11,923 bases of DNA from Treponema sp. (GTDB taxonomy: Bacteria; Spirochaetota; Spirochaetia; Treponematales; Treponemataceae): assembly GCA_012513125.1 (NCBI GenBank), contig JAAZCS010000108.1, positions 1-11,923 on the forward strand, written 5' to 3'. The translations under genes were made by a program, and so were the position numbers. Each line of letters starts with the position of its first letter. Within the stretch, counting starts at the first letter, position 1. Below the pieces are notes generated by a model. That model was not told where the DNA came from. It saw only the letters and a program-made list of their open reading frames with translations, and ran no database searches. Shown here in pieces: positions 1 through 6,477 of the stretch.

Positions 1-1363
1 GAACAGAATCGCTTTCAACATCATTGTCTCTCTGATAACGTATTACGATATTTCCATCAACTTCAGGAGCTTGAAAATCTGCACGACCAATTGCAAGACC
101 TTCTGTATCTTCTTCACCTTCAGGTGGATTAATTACTTCCTCAACTAAAACATCAACTTCAGAATCAACATATTGTTGCAATCTTTTCATTGTAATATCA
201 CTTTGTATCGATTCAAGCTCGCTTGCTCTGTTTTCTGCATTTTTTTTTGACACACGATTTTTCATATTGTATGCGGGAGTATCTTCTTCCCTGCTATACG
301 CAAAACATCCAGACCAATCTGGTTGAATAGATTTTAAAAACTGTTTTGTATTTTCTGCATTTTCATCAGTTTCACCAGGAAATCCAGTAAGAAATGTTGT
401 TCTTATTGTGCAAGAAGAAAGCTCATTCCGCAATATTTCAATAATTGATTTATATGAATGTGCAGAGCCTTTTCTATTCATTTTTTTGATTATTTCATCA
501 TCTCCACTTTGAAACGGAATATCAAAATATTTAATAAATCGATTATCTTTTTTCAAAATATCAATTATATCTTTATTAAAATGATCTGGATGAATATATA
601 AAAGTCTGATTGCAAAATTACCATTCAATTTGGATATTTCGCTTAACAATAATGACAAACCTGATGGTGTTTTAGTGCCTAAATTGTTTCCATTACTATC
701 AATTAAAGGAAGAGGAGTTTCACCATTTCCAAAAACGTCATCCCCTTTTCCACTTCCATATGCAGCTAAATCTTGCCCAATTAGATTTATTTCATAAATT
801 CCATTATCAAGTAGCTGCTTTATCTCATCAATTATCTCAACCGCTTTACGACTTCGAAGCTCCCCACGAATCAAAGGAATTGCACAAAAAGAACAATGAT
901 TAGAACAGCCTTCAGTAATTTTCACAAAAGCACTACTTGAATAATTAAATAAAACTGGACGCTTTCCAGAACAAATGCCTTCCTGCTTATACACTTCAGA
1001 AACTTTTTTACCATTTGAAATTTTATTTACGACTTCTACAATTTTTGACAAATCGCCATTTCCAAAAATGCCGTCTAGTTCAGGCATAGAATCATTTAGC
1101 ATTTGTGAATAACGTTCAGAAAGACATCCTGTAAGAATTATTTTTTTATTAGGATAAGCTGCTCTTATTGAACAAACAGCATCTATTGATTCCTTTTTTG
1201 CAGATTCAATAAAACCACAAGAGTTAACAATTATTATATCTGCTGCAGAAGCTTCACTTTTTTGTTCATATCCAGCCTTTATCAAGTGACCAGCAATAAT
1301 TTCACCATCAACTTGATTTTTTGCACATCCATGTAAATCAATAAAAAAACTAGTCAAGCTCAA
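1..1363 (-). CDS. rimO: RimO, ribosomal protein S12 methylthiotransferase (3' end cut by window edge)
   Basis: Radical-SAM enzyme that adds a methylthio group to the conserved aspartate of ribosomal protein S12 in the cytoplasm. I translated 454 codons, open to the left edge. The N-terminal methylthiotransferase domain has its three cluster cysteines in HGC (C13), NSC (C49) and TGC (C80), with the family signature GCAKNQVD. The radical-SAM motif CSNHCSFC has C153, C157 and C160. A TRAM-like domain fills roughly the last 65 residues and is incomplete, probably lacking only a few dozen residues at most. There is no in-frame ATG near the start: a TAA lies directly before TTG at 1361-1363, so the start is that TTG or the TTG at 1355-1357. 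GGTGG just upstream suits the first. The start overlaps the end of the rodZ tail frame by 14 bases, which suggests translational coupling. Family assignment is firm; MiaB is less likely given the RimO-style GCAKNQVD. Confidence 0.93.
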   Translation of the reverse strand, partial: MSLTSFFIDLHGCAKNQVDGEIIAGHLIKAGYEQKSEASAADIIIVNSCGFIESAKKESIDAVCSIRAAYPNKKIILTGCLSERYSQMLNDSMPELDGIFGNGDLSKIVEVVNKISNGKKVSEVYKQEGICSGKRPVLFNYSSSAFVKITEGCSNHCSFCAIPLIRGELRSRKAVEIIDEIKQLLDNGIYEINLIGQDLAAYGSGKGDDVFGNGETPLPLIDSNGNNLGTKTPSGLSLLLSEISKLNGNFAIRLLYIHPDHFNKDIIDILKKDNRFIKYFDIPFQSGDDEIIKKMNRKGSAHSYKSIIEILRNELSSCTIRTTFLTGFPGETDENAENTKQFLKSIQPDWSGCFAYSREEDTPAYNMKNRVSKKNAENRASELESIQSDITMKRLQQYVDSEVDVLVEEVINPPEGEEDTEGLAIGRADFQAPEVDGNIVIRYQRDNDVESDSV

Positions 1364-1601
1364 TTACCACCAATTTGAATTTTCCATCAGTATCTTTTAT
1401 CCACTTAATATCTTCAACGAAAACTTGACCTACAACACCAATATCCAAATCAAATATTCTTGAATCAGCAATAATTGATATTTTTACAGTACTATTATTA
1501 GATATCCAAAGTCTGATGCTATTATTTGCTGTTGCAGTGAAAACTTCACCACGAGTAAAGTTCGTTTCAACTGATTCATTTCTATCTATTTTGTCTCTAA
1601 A
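1350..1601 (-). pseudogene. rodZ: Severed C-terminal part of rodZ (83 codons after an in-frame TAA)
   Basis: The rodZ frame stops at TAA (1602-1604) but then stays open for 83 sense codons to a TAG at 1350-1352. This stretch contains no ATG, so it has no obvious start of its own. It reads as an ordinary folded beta-rich segment (for example GEVFTATANNSIRLWISNN, then DIKWIKDTDGKFKLVVIELD) and continues naturally from the PFTINASFRDSC that precedes the stop. It looks like the second half of the periplasmic C-terminal domain found in RodZ proteins (DUF4115 type). The likely original codon is Leu TTA, one base from TAA. Alternatives are sequencing error, or readthrough, which is less likely because UAA followed by U is an efficient stop and TAA ends most other genes here. 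Confidence 0.75.
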
Positions 1602-2438
1602 TTAACAAGAATCTCTAAAACTTGCATTTATTGTAAATGGATATGCTCTGTTATCTTCAATTATTACTTTTTGAGGATATTTTGACTTCACTTCTGATTC
1701 TAAAGGAATATCTTCCGCATAAACAAAGTCAGATGATACATAATTATTATTTCTCAATAAGACGCTTATTTCAGCACCTCTTGTTTCATCCGTTGAAGAA
1801 ATATCTGATACATATAAAATTAAATCAGGAACAGAATCGCCATTTGTATCAATTTCTGATTCTTCTGCCAATTCTGAATAGAATACCCCAGAAGGAATAT
1901 CGATTGCAAAAGAAGATAAAGTTTCACGGACAGTAAGAATTATTTTTCCACTAGCAGATGGAATAATTAATTGATCGCCTTTGTAGACTCTTTGTACGAA
2001 TTTTGTATTATCCAATTCATATTTTTTGCCTTCAGCTCGATTTATTTCTATTGCAGCTAATTTTCTTTTATCATTATTTCTATTCAATATCCAAATTGAA
2101 ATTCCAATTATTGCAGCAAGAATAATTACTATTCCAGAAACTACAGCTATAATTGCCCATGGAGATTTACGTTTAATAATAAGATTTTCTGGAATAGGTG
2201 ATTCTTGTATTTTTTCATTGTGATACAATTGCATTACGAAAGCAGAATCAAGCTCAAGATATTCTGAATAATTTCTTAAAAAACCGATTAAATATGCTTC
2301 ACCTGGAAAAACAGAATTATCTTCATCTTCCAATGCAACTAAATATTTTTTATCAATTGAAATTTCTCTTGAAGCTTTATCTAAATCAAGCTCTTTGCTT
2401 TCACGTTTCTTTTTTAAGAGTTCACCATAACTTTCCAT
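1602..2438 (-). CDS. rodZ: RodZ-like cell-shape protein, truncated by an in-frame stop
   Basis: Bitopic inner-membrane protein of the family that links MreB filaments to the wall-elongation machinery. The 278-residue product has a helix-turn-helix domain at about residues 1-75 (MESYGELLKKKRESKELDLD followed by the family-typical YLVALE, FPGEAY and GFLRNY), a basic stretch at 90-92, one membrane helix at about 93-118, and a periplasmic part that starts the DUF4115-like domain. The chain ends in RDSC at a TAA in the middle of that domain, and the rest is encoded in the same frame out to 1350; the full reading would be about 362 residues. The start ATG at 2436-2438 is 8 bases beyond the lolA stop. 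A GGAG at 2450-2453 lies inside the last lolA codons with a longish 11-base spacing. The DNA-binding-like domain binds MreB in studied relatives; in this organism that is inferred. Confidence 0.85.
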   Translation of the reverse strand: MESYGELLKKKRESKELDLDKASREISIDKKYLVALEDEDNSVFPGEAYLIGFLRNYSEYLELDSAFVMQLYHNEKIQESPIPENLIIKRKSPWAIIAVVSGIVIILAAIIGISIWILNRNNDKRKLAAIEINRAEGKKYELDNTKFVQRVYKGDQLIIPSASGKIILTVRETLSSFAIDIPSGVFYSELAEESEIDTNGDSVPDLILYVSDISSTDETRGAEISVLLRNNNYVSSDFVYAEDIPLESEVKSKYPQKVIIEDNRAYPFTINASFRDSC

Positions 2439-2446
2439 AAATCACA

Positions 2447-3118
2447 TCACTCCGAAAACAAGAAATTGTTATAATTATTTGCTGACGATGGTGCATCATA
2501 AATAAAACGTTGGTCAGAAATATTCAAGTTAAGTTTATAATCAAAAAAATTAAAAACAATTTTTTCATTTTTAGTTGATACAGCTTCAATACGACGAATC
2601 AACCTTGTATTAGGATTTATTGAAACTTTGATTGAGCGAAATGCTTCAGATGCGTTTTTTCTATAGAAAATCAGTTTCACGACCATTTCTGATGAATCTG
2701 CTTCCAAAGGTTCAGCATTCTGTCCTGTTTCATAAGCGACAGTATAATATCTTGTCATAAGTGTCAAACCTTGAGGAGTTGCCAAAGATGCAGTGTTATT
2801 ATCTTGCTGCACAATCTGCTGAAGAACAGCATTTGACTCAGGAAGATACACAGTTAATGTATCACCATTAAAAACAATTACTTGCTCTTCAGGATTTGTA
2901 TAATCAAGACGAATTAAATCAGGAGTTTTGTATGAAATTTTTCCAGCTGATTCTTGTTTATCAATCTTCAAATCAAAATCAACTTCATAATCTTTTATTG
3001 TCGCATAATATTCAGAAATCGTTTTAAAATAAGCACTTGCTGTAGTAATTCCCTGAGCAAAAAGAGATGGAGCACAAACTAAAAAGAATAAATTCATTAA
3101 TTTTTGTATTTTTTTCAT
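2447..3118 (-). CDS. lolA: LolA-like periplasmic lipoprotein carrier
   Basis: Predicted periplasmic chaperone that carries lipoproteins from the inner to the outer membrane. The 223-residue protein starts with a Sec signal peptide (MKKIQKL, then a hydrophobic core) with likely cleavage at LFA|QG, residues 21/22. Cys15 in FFLVC is a poor lipobox, so a soluble form is preferred. The mature part has the LolA-type beta-barrel pattern: GKISYKTPDLIRLDY at about residues 59-73, then VIVFNGDTLTVYLPES around 80-95. Length is close to the family norm of about 200. Start ATG 3116-3118 has no Shine-Dalgarno; the upstream bases read ATATTATAGACT. The ftsH terminator ends only about 22 bases before the start, so lolA either has its own very close promoter or depends on readthrough. 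rodZ follows after 8 bases. Sequence conservation in this family is low, so the call rests on the pattern and context. Confidence 0.82.
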   Translation of the reverse strand: MKKIQKLMNLFFLVCAPSLFAQGITTASAYFKTISEYYATIKDYEVDFDLKIDKQESAGKISYKTPDLIRLDYTNPEEQVIVFNGDTLTVYLPESNAVLQQIVQQDNNTASLATPQGLTLMTRYYTVAYETGQNAEPLEADSSEMVVKLIFYRKNASEAFRSIKVSINPNTRLIRRIEAVSTKNEKIVFNFFDYKLNLNISDQRFIYDAPSSANNYNNFLFSE

Positions 3119-3140
3119 AGTCTATAATATAACTTTTTAT

Positions 3141-3180
3141 AAAAAAAATGTACACACTGAAAGATTACAGCATGTACATT
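3141..3180 (-). terminator. Intrinsic terminator after ftsH
   Basis: Read on the minus strand, a 13-pair stem AATGTACATGCTG / CAGTGTGTACATT encloses an 8-base loop and runs directly into a T tract (8 T's, of which the first two close the stem). Two of the pairs are G-U on the minus-strand RNA but would be A-C mismatches on the plus-strand RNA, so the structure is specific to the ftsH direction. It begins 17 bases after the ftsH stop. Confidence 0.88.
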
Positions 3181-3197
3181 TTATATTAGCATTTCAC

Positions 3198-5309
3198 TTA
3201 TTCAGCTTTATTGTCTTCTGTATTAGAAATTTCAGCTTCAGTTTTATTTTCAATTTCCAAACAATGACCTTCAGCCTTAACAATCTCGTTGAATTCAGCT
3301 CCTTCCATTGTTTCTTTTTCTAAAAGCCGATTGGCAACGTAAACAAGCACAGATTTATGTTTATTTAACAATTCCAATACGCCTTCATATCTTTCTTTTA
3401 GTGTTTTTGCAATTTCTTCATCAATATATTGCTGAGTTGTCTCAGAATATTCACGAACTAAGTCTGGTTCGCCACTATTATAGCCCTGTCCACTTTTGCC
3501 CAATGTCATATTCTGGAAACGATCACTCATACCGTATGAAGTAATCATACTCTTTATTATATCAGTTGCTCGTTGAATATCATTTGCAGCACCAGTAGTT
3601 ACTTCACCAAAAGTAATTTCTTCCGCAGCTCTTCCACCCAAAAGACCATCAACACTCGCTAACAATTTTGATTTGCTACTAAGATAAGTATCATCTTCTG
3701 GTAGATGCATTGTATAACCTAAGGCACCAGTTCCACGTGGAATTATTGTTATTTTATGAACAGGATCACTTTTTGGAGTATAAGCTGCAACCAATGCATG
3801 ACCTGTTTCATGGAACGCAACAATCTTTCTTTCATCGCTTTTTACCACACGAGTTTTTTTCTGAAGTCCAATAATATTTTTTTCTACTGCTTCATCAAAA
3901 TCGCACATAGCAACTTTTTTTCTGTTTCCGCGAACAGCAAGTAATGCAGCCTCATTCACAATATTCGCTAAATCTGCACCTGCTAAACCTGAAGTAGCAT
4001 GAGCTATCGCCTTAAAATCCACATCTTTATCAAGTTTTACATTTTTCGCATGAATCTTTAAAATTGCTTCACGTCCAACCATATCAGGTCTATCAACAAC
4101 AACTTGCCTATCAAAACGACCTGGACGTAAAAGGGCTGGATCCAAAATATCAGGACGGTTTGTCGCAGCAAGAATTATCAATCCTTTTTCATTATCAAAT
4201 CCATCCATTTCAACTAAAAGTTGATTCAGTGTTTGCTCGCGTTCATCGTTTCCACCAAGATTATTCACACGGCTTTTTCCGATAGCATCAAGTTCATCTA
4301 TAAAGATAATACATGGAGCCTTTTCTCTTGCCTGTTTAAATAAATCACGGACTCGGCTTGCACCAACACCTACAAACATTTCAACAAAGTCAGAACCACT
4401 AATTCTGAAAAAAGGAACTCCTGCTTCACCAGCAACAGCTCTTGCAAGCAATGTTTTACCAGTTCCCGGAGGTCCTACTAAAAGAACGCCTTTTGGAATT
4501 TTTCCACCAATATCAGTATATTTTTTTGGTTCTTTTAAGAAATCAACAACTTCTACTAATTCTTCTTTTGCTTCATCAACACCAGCAACATCTTCAAAAC
4601 GAGTTTTTACCTTTCCTTCTTCTACGACTTTTGCTTTTGATGAACCAACATTAAAAATGCTGCCCATTCCACCGGAACCGCCGCCACCCATTTTTCTAAA
4701 AATAAAAAAGTACATTAAGAAAATAATTCCAAATGGGAATATCAAATTTATCAGTAATTGAAGAAATACATTATTTTGTTTTGTAATAAATTTGTATTGA
4801 ACACCTTTTTTATCAAGAACATCAATAAAACTCTGCATTAAAACTGCTTTTGTTCTATATTGAACACGAGTTTCTTGAGGCTGAACAGAAAATAATTGCA
4901 AACCTTTTCCAGTTTGTTCAGATGTAGAAAGAACAGGTCCATAACCGGTGATTGTATCTTCACCTAATTCTACATAGACAATTTCACCTGATTCAACTTT
5001 GTTTCTAAATTCTGAATAATCAATCAATCCATCAGACTTTGAAACCATCAAAAATTCAACAACAGCCACAACAATTAGTGCTAGTACTAAAATTGGCCAA
5101 AATGGAAATCTTTTCTTGCCTTTGTTATTTTTTGGAGATTCATCATCCTTTTTACTCTCGGACGGACCTGCAAATTTAAAAAATGAATAGGGATCATTTT
5201 CGTTATTATCTATTTTCTGTCCATCTGATTGTTTATCTTCAGATTTATTTTGAGTATCTTGATTATCAACTTTCTTCTCTAATTCATCGTTATTTTCATT
5301 ATCTGCCAT
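3198..5309 (-). CDS. ftsH: FtsH, membrane-bound ATP-dependent zinc metalloprotease
   Basis: Hexameric AAA+ protease that extracts and degrades misfolded membrane proteins and some regulatory proteins at the inner membrane. Of 703 residues, 1-66 form an unusually long acidic and Asn/Lys-rich tail, TM1 spans about 68-90, a periplasmic segment about 91-180 follows, and TM2 spans about 181-205. After a Gly-rich linker comes the AAA module: Walker A GPPGTGKT (279-286), pore loop MFVGVGAS (311-318), Walker [12 protein letters not shown] (334-344) and the second region of homology [20 protein letters not shown] (382-401). The protease domain has the zinc site HETGH (500-504; HEAGH is more usual) and a third ligand, probably D577 in TTGAANDIQ. 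All key residues are present. Start ATG 5307-5309 has AGGA 7 bases upstream. It has its own promoter in the spacer shared with fliS and its own terminator, so it is probably monocistronic. Confidence 0.98.
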   Translation of the reverse strand: MADNENNDELEKKVDNQDTQNKSEDKQSDGQKIDNNENDPYSFFKFAGPSESKKDDESPKNNKGKKRFPFWPILVLALIVVAVVEFLMVSKSDGLIDYSEFRNKVESGEIVYVELGEDTITGYGPVLSTSEQTGKGLQLFSVQPQETRVQYRTKAVLMQSFIDVLDKKGVQYKFITKQNNVFLQLLINLIFPFGIIFLMYFFIFRKMGGGGSGGMGSIFNVGSSKAKVVEEGKVKTRFEDVAGVDEAKEELVEVVDFLKEPKKYTDIGGKIPKGVLLVGPPGTGKTLLARAVAGEAGVPFFRISGSDFVEMFVGVGASRVRDLFKQAREKAPCIIFIDELDAIGKSRVNNLGGNDEREQTLNQLLVEMDGFDNEKGLIILAATNRPDILDPALLRPGRFDRQVVVDRPDMVGREAILKIHAKNVKLDKDVDFKAIAHATSGLAGADLANIVNEAALLAVRGNRKKVAMCDFDEAVEKNIIGLQKKTRVVKSDERKIVAFHETGHALVAAYTPKSDPVHKITIIPRGTGALGYTMHLPEDDTYLSSKSKLLASVDGLLGGRAAEEITFGEVTTGAANDIQRATDIIKSMITSYGMSDRFQNMTLGKSGQGYNSGEPDLVREYSETTQQYIDEEIAKTLKERYEGVLELLNKHKSVLVYVANRLLEKETMEGAEFNEIVKAEGHCLEIENKTEAEISNTEDNKAE

Positions 5310-5316
5310 ATAAATT

Positions 5317-5320
5317 TCCT
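5317..5320 (-). promoter_or_regulatory. Ribosome binding site of ftsH
   Basis: AGGA on the minus strand, 7 bases before the ATG. It confirms the start at 5309 and so the long acidic N-terminal tail of FtsH. Confidence 0.7.
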
Positions 5321-5374
5321 AAATATATCTACAAGTTCGGGATTTGTTAGAAAAGCAATACCTTCTACAATATC

Positions 5375-5398
5375 GATTCTCTGATTCTATAAGATTCT
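5375..5398. repeat. Three GATTCT copies in the ftsH leader
   Basis: GATTCT occurs at 5375-5380, 5383-5388 and 5393-5398 on the plus strand (AGAATC on the minus strand). The copies are spaced 8 and 10 bases apart and lie at and just after the predicted ftsH transcription start. They could be regulator binding repeats or chance in AT-rich DNA. Confidence 0.35.
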
Positions 5399-5403
5399 TT
5401 TTA

Positions 5404-5432
5404 AATATACTAATTATAATCAGAATTGTCGA
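5404..5432 (-). promoter_or_regulatory. Sigma70-type promoter of ftsH
   Basis: On the minus strand, -35 TCGACA (5427-5432; 5 of 6 match to TTGACA) and -10 TATATT (5404-5409; 5 of 6 to TATAAT) are separated by exactly 17 bases. This predicts a start near 5397 and a leader of about 88 bases. The -35 box lies inside a perfect 10-base palindrome. Confidence 0.6.
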
Positions 5433-5435
5433 CAA
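5426..5435. promoter_or_regulatory. Palindrome TTGTCGACAA over the ftsH -35 box
   Basis: A perfect 10-base inverted repeat fully covers the predicted -35 hexamer of ftsH and lies about 25 bases upstream of the candidate fliS promoter. The position suits an operator for a dimeric repressor. No regulator family is recognised from the sequence; it is not a CIRCE element. Confidence 0.35.
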
Positions 5436-5460
5436 AATAACATTTTTTTTATTTATTTTC

Positions 5461-5487
5461 TAAAGTAATTTTTTTAATAACCGAAAA
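5461..5487 (+). promoter_or_regulatory. Flagellar sigma28 (FliA) promoter for fliS
   Basis: TAAA (5461-5464), a 15-base spacer, then ACCGAAAA (5480-5487) match the classic sigma28 consensus TAAA-N15-GCCGATAA at all four -35 bases and 6 of 8 -10 bases, with exact spacing. Transcription would start near 5495 and give a leader of about 35 bases. Late flagellar genes such as fliS are common sigma28 targets. Confidence 0.6.
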
Positions 5488-5518
5488 TCAATGAGAGCTA
5501 CTCAAAAAAAATTCATTT

Positions 5519-5525
5519 AAGAGGA
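5519..5525 (+). promoter_or_regulatory. Ribosome binding site of fliS
   Basis: AAGAGGA with 5 bases to the ATG at 5531. It fixes the fliS start. A second GGA follows directly after the start codon (ATGGGA). Confidence 0.75.
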
Positions 5526-5530
5526 TTAAC

Positions 5531-5971
5531 ATGGGATACAAAAATGCTTATAACGCTTATCAAAAAACAAATGTAAACACTGCAAGTCAGGGAAGATTGA
5601 TTGTACTTCTATATGAAGGCGCAATAAAACAGTTAAATTTAGCTCTTTCACTTTTAGATGATAATAATTCTCTAAAACCTTCCGATGTAGAAAAATTTGG
5701 AGTTTGCATTCAAAAATCACAAGCAATAATTACAGAACTTCAAGTTTCTCTTGATATGGAAAAAGGTGGCGAAATAGCAAAAAATCTTATGTCATTATAC
5801 ATTTACTTTAATCAAGAATTAATGGATATAACTTTTAATCATAATAAAACTAAAATAGAATTTGTTCTAAAAATGCTAAAAGAACTTTGTGAGTCATGGA
5901 GGCAGATTTCAAACAGTGAAGCAAATGCCCCAGCAGCCCAAACATCAAACGTTTTAAACATAACAGGTTAG
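5531..5971 (+). CDS. fliS: FliS, flagellin export chaperone
   Basis: Cytoplasmic chaperone that binds the C-terminal helix of newly made flagellin, stops early polymerisation and hands it to the flagellar export gate. The 146 residues show the FliS pattern: AYNAYQKTNVNTASQGRLIV (residues 6-25), LYEGAIKQLNLAL (27-39), and LDMEKGGEIAKNLMSLYIYF (74-93), the usual helical GGEIAxNL segment. The usual Pro after TAS is Gln here. Length is normal, with a short Ala-rich tail ending in NVLNITG. The start is set by AAGAGGA 5 bases upstream. It heads a plus-strand group with a FlgN-like gene and folA, and a sigma28-type promoter 44 bases upstream would place it with late flagellar genes. In spirochaetes the client filament is periplasmic. 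Confidence 0.95.
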   Translation: MGYKNAYNAYQKTNVNTASQGRLIVLLYEGAIKQLNLALSLLDDNNSLKPSDVEKFGVCIQKSQAIITELQVSLDMEKGGEIAKNLMSLYIYFNQELMDITFNHNKTKIEFVLKMLKELCESWRQISNSEANAPAAQTSNVLNITG

Positions 5972-5993
5972 TTTTTTATTTATTATATATTTT

Positions 5994-6000
5994 GGGAGGT
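5994..6000 (+). promoter_or_regulatory. Strong ribosome binding site choosing the start of the FlgN-like gene
   Basis: GGGAGGT sits with GGAGG at 5995-5999, 5 bases before ATG 6005-6007. The in-frame GTG at 5999 overlaps this site and cannot be the start. Confidence 0.85.
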
Positions 6001-6004
6001 GATT

Positions 6005-6475
6005 ATGGAAATTACAGAACAGGAACTGGAAGAAAGAATTGCAATTATTAGAAAATTTAAACTTTTGCTCGAAAAACAACGTTCAAAATTCAAAGATTAT
6101 TTAACAGTTTTGGAAAAACAACAAGATTCCATATCAGAAGAAAATACAGAAAATCTATTGATTCACACTGAACTTGAAACTGAAATTGTAAAAAACATTC
6201 AGAATTTACAAAAAGTTATTGTTCCAATGTCAAAACTTTACAATTCTTCATCTCTTGATACAAAAGAAGACGATTCTATTAAGAATATAAAAGACGAACT
6301 AGACGATTTACAAGATAAAGTATTGAAACAAAACGAAATTAACAGAAATCTTCTTAGAATTCACATTGATCAAATCAGAACAAATATTCAAAACTTTAAA
6401 AATCCATACAAAAACGCTTCTAGTGTTTATGCACAAAAACGAGAAGTTGCAACGCTGATTCAAGTTGAAGCATAA
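6005..6475 (+). CDS. FlgN-like flagellar export chaperone (probable)
   Basis: A 156-residue, almost wholly alpha-helical cytoplasmic protein without signal peptide or membrane segment. Long heptad-rich helices cover about residues 1-60 (MEITEQELEERIAIIRKFKL onward) and 85-125, with a polar linker near 75-90 (YNSSSLDTKEDDS). The tail has a short NPYKNASSVYA stretch. Size, helical pattern and position directly after fliS (33-base gap) fit FlgN, the chaperone for hook-filament junction proteins FlgK and FlgL. FlgN proteins are poorly conserved, and no catalytic or invariant residue can prove the call. The start was moved to ATG 6005 because the strong GGAGG lies over the upstream GTG. Another small coiled-coil flagellar protein is the main alternative. 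Confidence 0.62.
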   Translation: MEITEQELEERIAIIRKFKLLLEKQRSKFKDYLTVLEKQQDSISEENTENLLIHTELETEIVKNIQNLQKVIVPMSKLYNSSSLDTKEDDSIKNIKDELDDLQDKVLKQNEINRNLLRIHIDQIRTNIQNFKNPYKNASSVYAQKREVATLIQVEA

Positions 6476-6477
6476 AC

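Noticed and set aside
5519..5536. CsrA-type site over the fliS start (two GGA motifs)
   Set aside because: One GGA is the Shine-Dalgarno itself and no hairpin presents the motifs; not enough to claim control by CsrA.
5999..6004. GTG at 5999 as start of the FlgN-like gene
   Set aside because: It overlaps the strong GGAGG site that serves ATG 6005.
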